DNA of 64,000 bases from a virus, in IMG/VR virus record IMGVR_UViG_3300028840_005764, positions 62,001 through 126,000 of that record; one strand, written 5' to 3'. Each line of letters begins with the position of its first letter. The first letter of the stretch is position 1. Made by a program: the position numbers and the translations under genes. Below the pieces are notes generated by a model. The model worked only from the letters and a program-made list of their open reading frames with translations. It did no database searches and was not told where the DNA came from. This document shows positions 26,682 to 33,856 of the stretch, piece by piece.

Positions 26682-26758
26682 TGGTGGGGGCAATAGGACT
26701 CGAACCTATAGCCATCTGCTTGTAAGGCAGACACTCTGCGCAATTGAGTTATGCCCCC
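26682..26758 (-). tRNA. tRNA-Val(UAC)
   Basis: Anticodon loop CTTACAA, acceptor GGGGGCA, A73 and encoded CCA. Confidence 0.93.
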
Positions 26759-26766
26759 ATGGGTTG

Positions 26767-26839
26767 TGGACCAGGGCGGAATTGAACCGCCGACTCGAGG
26801 CTCTTCAGGCCCCAGCTCTACCTACTGAGCTACCGGTCC
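26767..26839 (-). tRNA. tRNA-Phe(GAA)
   Basis: Anticodon loop CTGAAGA, acceptor GGACCGG/CTGGTCC, A73; T-loop TTCAATT. CCA not encoded. Confidence 0.9.
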
Positions 26840-26896
26840 ACAAGATTCGTATTCAGTTTTCAAAGACTAAACATCAACGGATTGCCGAAGATGTTT

Positions 26897-26973
26897 TGGC
26901 GGGCCCAACGGGATTCGAACCCGTGTTACCGGCGTGACAGGCCAGCGTGCTAACCTGGCTACACTATGAGCCC
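26897..26973 (-). tRNA. tRNA-Asp(GUC)
   Basis: Anticodon loop CTGTCAC, acceptor GGGCTCA/TGGGCCC, G73 and encoded CCA. Confidence 0.92.
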
Positions 26974-26977
26974 ATAC

Positions 26978-27163
26978 CTACAGAATTCTGAGTTCCTTCC
27001 TACGAACCCATTGTTCTGTTCCATCCTTCCATCGAACCTTTACTGACTGCATCTTAGTAGTGCCTTTTCCATCTAGTACTCGACCGGTCTTACCGTTCTT
27101 ACGGTGCTCTACAATAGTCGAGCCGTGAGTCAGCCAGTGATATCTTCTTTTCCCATCACTCAT
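26978..27163 (-). CDS. Unknown basic small protein
   Basis: 61 residues, strand-rich and basic, with Trp-containing repeats (RYHWLTHG, VRWKDGTEQWV) suggesting a small beta-barrel such as an SH3/KOW-like fold. Start overlaps the end of the next upstream gene. Confidence 0.55.
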   Translation of the reverse strand: MSDGKRRYHWLTHGSTIVEHRKNGKTGRVLDGKGTTKMQSVKVRWKDGTEQWVRRKELRIL

Positions 27164-27416
27164 GGCGTATGTCTTCTGACATCTTCTCTTCGTCTTTTTT
27201 TCTCTTCGCTCGTACCATGTGTTCGGGGATCGCTATCATCGACACACTGATCTGTGGCCCTTTCTCTCCGAACTTCCAAATCTCGTTCTGGATGATGGTA
27301 TGTAGCCGTCCGATCTCTTTCGGCGTAAACCATTCACAGTCCTGAGTTTCGGCACAGAAATGCACACGATGGTATAACGGCTCGTCTCTTTTTATGTTTT
27401 TCCCAATACCCACCAC
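27156..27416 (-). CDS. Unknown small protein
   Basis: 86 residues; Cys pair CAETQDC near residue 22 and a Lys/Glu-rich C-terminal helix. Overlaps the downstream gene by 8 nt. Not recognised. Confidence 0.55.
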   Translation of the reverse strand: MVGIGKNIKRDEPLYHRVHFCAETQDCEWFTPKEIGRLHTIIQNEIWKFGEKGPQISVSMIAIPEHMVRAKRKKDEEKMSEDIRHE

Positions 27417-27455
27417 ATCTCCTTTCAGAAGTACGGCGGGGTACTTCTGAAATTT

Positions 27456-28322
27456 TCAATCCACCCAGGCCACACCTTCCATGCGGCCCTCGTTGGACTC
27501 GGTATTGCGAATCACCTTGCGCCAGCTCTTGAACGACACCGTCTTGTGCTCCGGGTGCCGCACCTTCCCGCGCACGAAGATCTCCCGCCCCCTGATCGAG
27601 TAGCCATGCTCGAGGCGCACTCCATCAGCGACGATCAGCTCTTCTGCCACGTGCTGGTTCCCACCACCTCCACGTCTTCCTCGCCTGGCTGCGGCGATGT
27701 CGACTTTCCTTTGCACCAGGCCTTTGCCTACCGCTTCGTCGATATTGGCCTGCTCGTTGGCGTCCACGTTGAGGAAGAACCATTCTCCCTGGCGGATGGT
27801 ACGCCCCATCTGCTTGCCTTCGTACAGCCACACGGTCGGAGCCTTGAGTCTGTCGTGGGCCCGCTGGACCGTTGGTGCCGCTTCTGGCAGCTGGGCGATG
27901 AACAATTGTCTTTCGTCCACACCCAACAGAAAGTGGCGTTTGTTGCTCGATGTGCGCCGACGGACAACCACACGCCCCTTCTTCAGACGGCGCACGATGT
28001 CTCGCTGTGGCACTTCACGCGCGACGTACTGGCCCACCTCCTCGGTGAATTCCCGGGCCTTTTCGTGGACCATCAACACCAGTTGACTGAGTTTTTTGTC
28101 GGTGTTGATCACCTGGATGTTCACCTCTTCGCCAGGCCAGATCCTGAAGTATTCGCTGCGCCAGTTGCCCTTGATCTTGCGCTGGATGTCCATGCCGAAC
28201 ACAGCGCGGTTGACACCTCGGCCACCGACAGGATTGTCTGTGATTTCCAACTTGAGACCGGCCTTCGCGAATTGCGAGACCAGCGACTCGCACATGATTC
28301 TGAACTGACCCTTCATCAACAT
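27456..28322 (-). CDS. Unknown 288-residue basic protein, GC-rich
   Basis: Long, clearly coding, much richer in G+C than the tRNA region around it. Mixed alpha/beta with a basic Gly-rich patch (RRGRRGGGG near residue 215). The pattern suggests RNA or DNA binding, but no family is recognised. First of the GC-rich genes, possibly acquired separately. Confidence 0.65.
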   Translation of the reverse strand: MLMKGQFRIMCESLVSQFAKAGLKLEITDNPVGGRGVNRAVFGMDIQRKIKGNWRSEYFRIWPGEEVNIQVINTDKKLSQLVLMVHEKAREFTEEVGQYVAREVPQRDIVRRLKKGRVVVRRRTSSNKRHFLLGVDERQLFIAQLPEAAPTVQRAHDRLKAPTVWLYEGKQMGRTIRQGEWFFLNVDANEQANIDEAVGKGLVQRKVDIAAARRGRRGGGGNQHVAEELIVADGVRLEHGYSIRGREIFVRGKVRHPEHKTVSFKSWRKVIRNTESNEGRMEGVAWVD

Positions 28323-28337
28323 CTTGTGTCCTTTTGA

Positions 28338-28409
28338 CGAGCGGCTAAGGAATCGAACCCTACAGACGGTCGGGTTTGGAGCCCAACCCGCTTACCCAGA
28401 GCGCCGCCC
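28338..28409 (-). tRNA. tRNA-Trp(CCA), D arm shortened
   Basis: Anticodon arm TTGGG-CTCCAAA-CCCGA and T arm TAGGG-TTCGATT-CCTTA fit Trp, G73 as expected. The D region between acceptor and anticodon stem is about 16 nt, roughly 3 shorter than usual, and its stem is weak. Confidence 0.65.
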
Positions 28410-28411
28410 AA

Positions 28412-28487
28412 TGGCTCCAGGGGTGGGGCTCGAACCCACGGCCAGCGACTTAACAGGCCGCCGCTCTACCAGCTGAGCTACCCTGGA
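28412..28487 (-). tRNA. tRNA-Asn(GUU)
   Basis: Anticodon loop CTGTTAA, acceptor TCCAGGG/CCCTGGA, G73 and encoded CCA. Confidence 0.92.
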
Positions 28488-28530
28488 ACAGGCGCAGCTC
28501 TTACCAATTGAACGGGCTACTAAGTCGATC
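28488..28530 (-). pseudogene. 5' half of a tRNA (remnant)
   Basis: Minus strand reads TAGCCC then TTCAATTGGTAAGAGC, a D-arm-like segment, and stops in the 5' end of tRNA-Asn. No anticodon or T arm follows. Likely a leftover of tRNA replacement. Confidence 0.35.
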
Positions 28531-28585
28531 TGACCCGGACAATAAGTCCGAATATGGCAGAGAAAAGGAGGTTGTGGTTTGGACC

Positions 28586-28729
28586 ATGAACGTGACGCTG
28601 GTTGTAGTTTTCATGGCATCCTCCTGTGGGATCATTCGATCCTATCACCCACCATCGGCAAAGCACAACTCAAAATATAATTATTTTCTAATTATTTTTG
28701 GCGATGGGGTTGGGGATAATGATTGTTGA
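28586..28729 (+). CDS. Possible small lipoprotein on the plus strand
   Basis: 47 residues with hydrophobic start and lipobox MASSC. AAGGAGG lies 14 nt before the ATG, a little far; an in-frame GTG at 28574 is alternative. Its end overlaps the minus-strand gene at 28681, which reduces confidence. Confidence 0.4.
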   Translation: MNVTLVVVFMASSCGIIRSYHPPSAKHNSKYNYFLIIFGDGVGDNDC

Positions 28730-28869
28730 TTGGACTCTTCTTCAAGTTCTTGAGTACATTGCTCACAAACAACTATATGCATACCATCATAAGGCATGAA
28801 TTTATATGGAGGATTTCCGCATAATTCGCACGGCACTGCGCATTCAACATTTATTTTGTCTGTTGCCAT
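28681..28869 (-). CDS. Small zinc-finger protein
   Basis: 62 residues; CELCG and CEQC about 20 residues apart, acidic tail. Overlaps the next upstream gene by 19 nt. Confidence 0.6.
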   Translation of the reverse strand: MATDKINVECAVPCELCGNPPYKFMPYDGMHIVVCEQCTQELEEESNQQSLSPTPSPKIIRK

Positions 28870-29357
28870 GGTTTCCCCTCATCAAGAACATGTTGTTGTA
28901 TTTCCTTGAACGTGACTTGTGGTTTTTCACCGGATTTAAACATAGTAGATGTCGGAGTTGGTTTTGTTATAGTAACTAGTTTTTTATCATGTGATGATTC
29001 TTCAGCTACGCATTGGCTATCCTGGCATTCGTGCATTACGGGACAGTCGCTATCCGATTGACATTCTCCCATGAATGCTCTGATTGCATCAGGTTCATCA
29101 GCTGCTGACACCGGCATCATAGGTGCCGCTGTATTCATTTGAAGTTTTATTTCATACATTAGATCTTTTAGTTCATCATGTTTTTCATTTAGTTTAGATA
29201 TTTCTTGTGTTGAATAATTAAATAAACTATGAAGCATTAATTCATTTTTACTGTCACTTTTGATTGCAGCTATTAATGCAGCTATTGCTGTAATCAATGC
29301 TGGTATAGATACTAGAATATTTTTTGAGCCGCTGACTTTTTTCTCCTTATCAGACAT
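28851..29357 (-). CDS. Membrane protein with coiled coil and Cys-rich module
   Basis: 168 residues after a good AAGGAGG leader. One hydrophobic segment (residues ~14-32), a coiled coil to residue 75, then a compact CQSDSDC..CQDSQC module like small disulfide domains. Suggests an inner-membrane anchored protein facing the periplasm. Confidence 0.65.
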   Translation of the reverse strand: MSDKEKKVSGSKNILVSIPALITAIAALIAAIKSDSKNELMLHSLFNYSTQEISKLNEKHDELKDLMYEIKLQMNTAAPMMPVSAADEPDAIRAFMGECQSDSDCPVMHECQDSQCVAEESSHDKKLVTITKPTPTSTMFKSGEKPQVTFKEIQQHVLDEGKPWQQTK

Positions 29358-29422
29358 ATCATCCCTCCTTGTGCTGATTTAATCGTTATAGTATCACAAT
29401 AAGTAATCAGTACCAGGAGTAA

Positions 29423-29495
29423 CGCGTCCGGCAGGATTCGAACCCGCGTAGTTCTGATTAGAAGTCAGATGCCTGATCCCCTAGGCTACGGACGC
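29423..29495 (-). tRNA. tRNA-Arg(UCU)
   Basis: Anticodon loop CTTCTAA, acceptor GCGTCCG/CGGACGC, G73. Confidence 0.92.
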
Positions 29496-29504
29496 GAAAG
29501 AAGT

Positions 29505-29532
29505 GGTGATAGCCGCCCACATCACTATCACC
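29505..29532. other. 8-bp inverted repeat between tRNA-Arg genes
   Basis: GGTGATAG and CTATCACC enclose 12 nt. Perhaps a processing stem of the tRNA transcript. Confidence 0.4.
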
Positions 29533-29575
29533 CGCACAAGCCCCAACCGAACCAAATGCTTGCACATCCCTGTAA

Positions 29576-29649
29576 CACGCCCGGCAGGATTCGAACCTGC
29601 GACCTCCTGGCCCGCAACCAGGCACGCTATCCAACTGCGCTACGAGCGC
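29576..29649 (-). tRNA. tRNA-Arg(GCG)
   Basis: Anticodon loop TTGCGGG giving GCG, acceptor GCGCTCG/CGGGCGT, G73. Bacteria normally read CGC with an A34 (inosine) tRNA, so a G34 form is unusual. Confidence 0.85.
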
Positions 29650-29840
29650 TCGTCTTCGTCGATGAAGACTGTATTTTTTGGAAGTTTTTTTAGACTGAAT
29701 GGTAACTCTTGATGATAATCCTCTGGTGGGAAAATACCCACAGGTATAAGAGTTTGTGTTGTAGCTGTCATCACTTCGTGGTCACCATACCCATCTTCGA
29801 TGAGTTCAGTGATTCTTTGGTGTAGTTCCGATAGTGTCAT
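29640..29840 (-). CDS. Unknown small protein
   Basis: 66 residues from ATG 29840 (MTLSELHQRI). Runs 10 nt into the tRNA-Arg gene. Immediately downstream of the gene at 29842 and therefore probably in the same transcript as the Ro-like protein. Confidence 0.55.
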   Translation of the reverse strand: MTLSELHQRITELIEDGYGDHEVMTATTQTLIPVGIFPPEDYHQELPFSLKKLPKNTVFIDEDERS

Positions 29841-29841
29841 T

Positions 29842-30825
29842 TTACGCACCTGCTGAGCACAGAGACACATAAGGGTAGCCTTGCCGTTCCTTATACAGAA
29901 TTTGCCCAGCCAGTTGTTGGTTGGCTACAGTCGCCACACTCATCTTGGGCAGTCTGCTGTCGGCTGCACCTTCTGACAGCAGCGGCTGTTGTGTCACGTG
30001 TTCGATCGTTTTTTCGCTCAGCAGTTTGACCTGCGCATTGGCGTTTTTCAGTGCGCGGTGAATACCAGCCAGCGATTTGACCTCCACGCTCATGGGCACA
30101 AAGAATTTTGACGCTTGCCTGTGCCGCTTTTGATACTGAATTGCGAGTGAGCCGTAGCAGACTCTTATCAGTGGTTCCCACACACGTTCCCAGAACGCCA
30201 TGTTTGGAGCGCGTTCGACACCAACCACGTTTTCTCCCAGCAAGATGATGGCACCAATTTGTTTTGGCACCAACTCAAACTCAGCTACGAACTCATCCAG
30301 CTGCTTTTCAAAGTGCTTCAAGAAGTAAGTGAGGTGGCCACCAGTATGTGGCACTCCACTTTCTTTGTTCAGACTTCTGATGTGCGGCCAGATCTTGTCA
30401 TAACCTTGTCTGTGTCTCATACTGAGAGCATGAGATCGTATTGATGCTGGCAATACCAACATGGTGATCGCTTTCTGGTCTCTGATGTAACCACCTTGGC
30501 TGTCCTCGATGCACATGGCTGTCTCGATGGACTTGCGGCCGTTTGCTTTGACCAAAAACGCGCTTGGCACAGCGTGGTCTTGTGCACGTTCTCTTGTCAC
30601 CCAACCAGCACCTGTCGGTACGATGCTTGGTCGTGTGCTGTCTGTATTGCGCACTTGAACCGTACCATAGTTCGATGTTTCCACATGGAAGTCTGGTGGT
30701 GCGAAGTCGTCATCTTGCGCGTCGCCCTCGTCGATGAGCGGGATGACAGACATGTGGCCCACGGTTTGGGTTCTGCCACGTCCCATTCCTCTGAGGATTT
30801 CTTCGACTGTGAGGTTGCGTGTCAT
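29842..30825 (-). CDS. Partner gene of the Ro-like protein (possible ARPP-1-like)
   Basis: 327 residues, start overlapping the Ro-like stop as ATGA, so the two are translationally coupled. Residues 55-125 (a VRN strand, GAGWVTRERAQDHAVPSAF, then CIEDSQGGY) recall the ARPP-1 domain, in which a conserved Gln-Asn-Arg loop is followed by a VE-type strand; here the loop reads AQDHAV. That resemblance is from memory and weak. The C-terminal half is helical. Likely works with the vWA/Ro-like protein. Confidence 0.5.
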   Translation of the reverse strand: MTRNLTVEEILRGMGRGRTQTVGHMSVIPLIDEGDAQDDDFAPPDFHVETSNYGTVQVRNTDSTRPSIVPTGAGWVTRERAQDHAVPSAFLVKANGRKSIETAMCIEDSQGGYIRDQKAITMLVLPASIRSHALSMRHRQGYDKIWPHIRSLNKESGVPHTGGHLTYFLKHFEKQLDEFVAEFELVPKQIGAIILLGENVVGVERAPNMAFWERVWEPLIRVCYGSLAIQYQKRHRQASKFFVPMSVEVKSLAGIHRALKNANAQVKLLSEKTIEHVTQQPLLSEGAADSRLPKMSVATVANQQLAGQILYKERQGYPYVSLCSAGA

Positions 30826-32435
30826 GACAGTGCCTTTCTCGTCTCAACTGACCCCAGGGCCAGACGTAGTAGGGCGTTGATTCCATTCACTGGCTCTGCC
30901 TCGATCATCCCTCGGATGAAGGTGGCTGTGAGCTGCCCAGGTTGCTGCACTGGCATTGTTGGTACACCGTCGTTGGGCGCCAGCTCACGTGCACCTTTCG
31001 ACTCGGCAGCGAACACCGGGTTTAAATGATACACAGGCGTATCAATACCGATCTCCCGCACGTGGTGCATGACCTCAGCGAAGCGCCCGGCTGGTGCATT
31101 CTCGTATCCGTCGCTGATCACGAACACAGCCTCGGGTTCGTCGTTCAGCGCCTCCACCAAGCTGTCAGCAATGGCTGTGTCACCCATCGGACGGACGAGA
31201 CCATCGCCAGCTTCGATGTCTGTACCACTGACATGGTACTCCTGACTCTCATCACCGGTGTGCAACAGGGTGTCGCGCATGGCCAAGGCCACCGCCAGGG
31301 GTCGCAGTGGTTGGCTGCGGTGACCAGCCATCGATTGTGACGCGTCCACGATGACGGCCACCGATTTGTAGCGCGTTGGGAACATCGCTGCGGTCTCCTT
31401 CGCCTTCTCGTCCAAGGCGTTCGCAATCTCTTGCGTCAGCCCACACTCGAACGCGTAGAGGTATAGGCGCACAGCGTCGTACTTCGTCGGGTCCATGTCG
31501 ACTTCGACGTTTGCGCGCTTTGCTCTTTTCTGTACTGCCATCTTCTGGTGGCCGGTGAGCTTGCCGCCCTTGGCCACAAGTTTCAGCACATCCTCCTTCT
31601 TCGTGTCGGGGTGGTATGTGCTTCTCAGGCCCTCCAGGACCTCCAGAGGAAGTTTAGAGCCAGCCTTGATATCTTCCTTCGCTTTTTCAAACGAAACGAA
31701 GAGAGGCAGGCTCAGGCGTTCACGCACGTCCAGGATGAAGCCCACGCACTCGAGCACTTCCTTGTATCTGTTCAGCTGGCAGTGCTTCCGGATGTTCTGC
31801 TCGAGAATCGTTAGCTCCTTCTTCTTTCGGTAACGCCCACCCTTCTTCAGGATCGATCCGATGATTGATGTTAGCCGTAGGCCCCAGGCGTGGGTCAGTG
31901 CCGCCCGCATTTTTGTCCTGTACTTCACCGACCAGAGTTGCAGTCTCGGGCTCGAGAGCAGCGTGCGCAGGATCAGTTTTCTTGTCCTGGCGTTGTTCGC
32001 CTTCTTCAGACCCAGGGATGCATCACCCACCCGCAGTCCATCGATCAGCTTCAACATGCGCTGTGGTGGCAGAGCTTGGAACAGGTGGTACAGCACCATG
32101 CGTTCTTGTCCCGGCTCGAGGAACGCTTGTTCCACGCCGTTCCGGGGGAATGACAGCAGCTTCTTCATACCGATCTGCACGCTGCGGTCGGTCAACCCTG
32201 GCAGCGTCAACAGCACGGCGTATACGTCCCTCTCCAGGCCAAAGAGTTCGTCGTGCACACGCAGTTCGGCAGCCTGTTGTTCGGCGCGCGTGTTGTAGTG
32301 CGTCGCGCGCCCCATGGAGCTGACAGCTGTGTCCAGGAATGAGCAGACGGATTTGCTCATCTTCTTCACAGCAGTCTTGTTCCGTGGCATCCACAGCAGC
32401 TGTTCATTCGAGTGCGTTTGCACCAACGTATTCAT
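30822..32435 (-). CDS. Ro60/TROVE-like protein with C-terminal vWA domain
   Basis: 537 residues, about the length of human Ro60. Residues 1-340 are helical and repeat-like, with many basic residues; residues ~355-537 are a vWA domain with an intact metal site: D364-x-S366-x-S368, T420 in GDTAIADS and D442 in ISDG. The order (helical ring, then vWA) is that of Ro60/Rsr, which binds misfolded RNA and Y RNAs and in bacteria cooperates with PNPase. The N-terminal part is too divergent for a sure TROVE call by eye. The case rests on layout, MIDAS and the Y-like RNAs lying directly upstream. Confidence 0.6.
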   Translation of the reverse strand: MNTLVQTHSNEQLLWMPRNKTAVKKMSKSVCSFLDTAVSSMGRATHYNTRAEQQAAELRVHDELFGLERDVYAVLLTLPGLTDRSVQIGMKKLLSFPRNGVEQAFLEPGQERMVLYHLFQALPPQRMLKLIDGLRVGDASLGLKKANNARTRKLILRTLLSSPRLQLWSVKYRTKMRAALTHAWGLRLTSIIGSILKKGGRYRKKKELTILEQNIRKHCQLNRYKEVLECVGFILDVRERLSLPLFVSFEKAKEDIKAGSKLPLEVLEGLRSTYHPDTKKEDVLKLVAKGGKLTGHQKMAVQKRAKRANVEVDMDPTKYDAVRLYLYAFECGLTQEIANALDEKAKETAAMFPTRYKSVAVIVDASQSMAGHRSQPLRPLAVALAMRDTLLHTGDESQEYHVSGTDIEAGDGLVRPMGDTAIADSLVEALNDEPEAVFVISDGYENAPAGRFAEVMHHVREIGIDTPVYHLNPVFAAESKGARELAPNDGVPTMPVQQPGQLTATFIRGMIEAEPVNGINALLRLALGSVETRKALS

Positions 32436-32493
32436 AGCATCACCTCTCCCGTGGAGTTCTCCATCAAATTGTTTGTGGAGGAAAGGAAAGATC

Positions 32494-32563
32494 TAGCGGT
32501 AATTACGGAAGCTGGGTCTTTGACATAAACTATTTGTCTGAACCAGCATCACAGTTCCCGCTA
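32494..32563 (-). ncRNA. Possible third, tRNA-less Y-like hairpin in the Ro-like leader
   Basis: On the minus strand TAGCGG-GAACT opens a stem closed by CCGCTA, with inner helices GCTGG/CCAGC and GACA/TGTC. It shares GCGGGAACT with the GCGAGAACT of the RNA at 32711. Lies between the Y-like RNA and the Ro-like start codon; could be a separate RNA or an mRNA leader element. Confidence 0.4.
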
Positions 32564-32570
32564 AAAGAAA

Positions 32571-32694
32571 TGGTTGAGTCAATTAGAGCATCACGTTTTC
32601 TAAGTGACTGGACTTGAACCAGCTACCTACGGTTTTCAGGACCGTTGCTCTTTCCAACTGAGCTACACTAAAGTGACCCTCAAGTTCTCAACCA
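32571..32694 (-). ncRNA. YrlA/Y RNA-like: tRNA-like module in a bulged stem, copy A
   Basis: 124 nt. Ends pair as TGGTTGAG/CTCAACCA, followed by a two-base 3' bulge (GA), AA/TT, a C-A mismatch, T-A, a T-T mismatch, GAG/CTC, a G-G mismatch and GTCAC/GTGAT. The loop is a complete tRNA-like fold (32600-32672): D arm GCTC-AGTTGGAAA-GAGC, anticodon arm ACGGT-CCTGAAA-ACCGT, T arm GCTGG-TTCAAGT-CCAGT. C at position 33 and a U-U mismatch in the acceptor argue against a working tRNA. Bacterial YrlA RNAs have the same plan and are often next to the Ro gene. Confidence 0.7.
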
Positions 32695-32710
32695 AAACAA
32701 GGCGTTTAAA

Positions 32711-32832
32711 GCGAGGGAAGTAGGACATCACGATTGAGTGAAAGAGAAGGATTTGAACCTTCAACCTTCGGCTCTGCATGCCGATGCTCGACCACTCGAG
32801 CTGTCTTCCTAAAGTGACCTCCAAGTTCTCGC
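32711..32832 (-). ncRNA. YrlA/Y RNA-like: tRNA-Cys-like module in a bulged stem, copy B
   Basis: 122 nt. Same stem plan as copy A: GCGAG/CTCGC, 3' bulge CC, AA/TT, C-C mismatch, T-A, T-T mismatch, GGA/TCC, G-G mismatch, GTCAC/GTGAT. The inner module (32739-32810) is tRNA-like with anticodon loop ATGCAGA (GCA, Cys), GAGC D stem and TTCAAAT T-loop; an A-A pair ends the acceptor. A TATATT box at 32838-32843 would place transcription start near the stem's 5' end. A plain tRNA-Cys is the alternative. Confidence 0.65.
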
Positions 32833-32919
32833 TAAAAAATATATACCACAGGTGCTCGAACTTTTCGCAAGTTTTTTTCTTATTTTTTCACTTTTTCTTC
32901 CATAATATATTGGGTGGAA

Positions 32920-32993
32920 TGCCCCCGGTGGGATTTGAACCCAACGTTGCCGGATTGAAAGCCCGGTGTCCTACCCGTTTGAACGACGGGGGC
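32920..32993 (-). tRNA. tRNA-Glu(UUC)
   Basis: Anticodon loop CTTTCAA, acceptor GCCCCCG/CGGGGGC, T-loop TTCAAAT, A73 (glutamate tRNAs usually have G73). Confidence 0.88.
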
Positions 32994-32999
32994 GAAGGA

Positions 33000-33722
33000 T
33001 TATTCTGCAATTGCGTCGTTGATCGCTGCATATATTTCATCTTTTGCTCTTGCTATTTTATAGTATGGAACATGGAAAAATTCAGCTAGATGATTATTAC
33101 GTATCACAAATTCAAATGGCAAATTGGATATGAGGCCTACGTGGCGTTCACGCATTTTTTGAATACGATCGTTTTTAATTTTATTCACCAGCTCTTCTGG
33201 TGGTGTGAGTAGTGAATGTAGGACACGCCGTGCAAAAGGTTTTAATCTTTTTTCTGTGTGTTCTAATATTTCTTTGTATCTATAATCCCATTTTGCTTGG
33301 CATGAATATGGATATGATTTGATTTTATCGACTGAGATATCTTGGTTTTTCATTACCTCAATTTTTACATGTTGTTTTGGATCTTTAGGTGTGTATTTAG
33401 AATCTTTTCTAAATGCTGTCACAGCAGTATTTAAGAAGTTTTTGCGTGCTATATACATACACCAAGTTTTGATTGATGCGCGTGTCTCATCATATTTGTC
33501 TAGATTCTTAAACATTTTTAAATATGCTTCTTGAACAAGATCTTCTTTATCTATAAATGACGGTATAGATACTTTCCCAGCTTCACGCATAAGGAATGGC
33601 CGCAACTCTTGAATAGTTTTGAGGAATAGCTGTTTTCTTTCGTCAGTGACTGTGAATTTTTTCTGGCGTGGATAGAGTTTCGGGCGTGGGCGGAGCTTCG
33701 GGCGTGGTTTTCTGACAATCAC
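33000..33722 (-). CDS. Sigma-70 region 2-like factor with N-terminal RPRPK tag
   Basis: 240 residues from GTG 33722 behind GGAGGG. Residues 1-22 are a basic-proline tag (RKPRPKLRPRPKLYPRQK). Residues ~50-95 match sigma region 2: IDKEDLVQEAYLKMFKNL, then KTWCMYIARKNFL. The C-terminal part may be a degenerate region 4. T4 late sigma gp55 is a functional analogue. A separate region-4-like protein with the same tag is encoded at 15277. Likely directs host RNA polymerase to a class of phage promoters. Confidence 0.75.
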   Translation of the reverse strand: MIVRKPRPKLRPRPKLYPRQKKFTVTDERKQLFLKTIQELRPFLMREAGKVSIPSFIDKEDLVQEAYLKMFKNLDKYDETRASIKTWCMYIARKNFLNTAVTAFRKDSKYTPKDPKQHVKIEVMKNQDISVDKIKSYPYSCQAKWDYRYKEILEHTEKRLKPFARRVLHSLLTPPEELVNKIKNDRIQKMRERHVGLISNLPFEFVIRNNHLAEFFHVPYYKIARAKDEIYAAINDAIAE

Positions 33723-33856
33723 TGTACCCTCCGATTTTTTATCAGCGTATAGGACTATCGGTGGTGTGACTGATACGCAATAGAAAAATACAGATGATTG
33801 TCTTGAAACGTTAGGAATTACTTTAAGATTGGAACGTACTATTGGAGAACTTTTGT

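Noticed and set aside
27546-28337. 263-codon plus-strand frame
   Set aside because: Antisense shadow of the GC-rich 27456 gene; no leader and no motif.
26285-28530. Trans-spliced split tRNA from a 3' half near 26300 and a 5' half near 28500
   Set aside because: The acceptor halves pair at only five of seven positions and the T arm near 26300 does not close; treated as remnants.
32739-32810. Plain tRNA-Cys(GCA)
   Set aside because: Not fully excluded, but the end mismatch, poor acceptor and the flanking covarying stem favour a Y RNA-like module.
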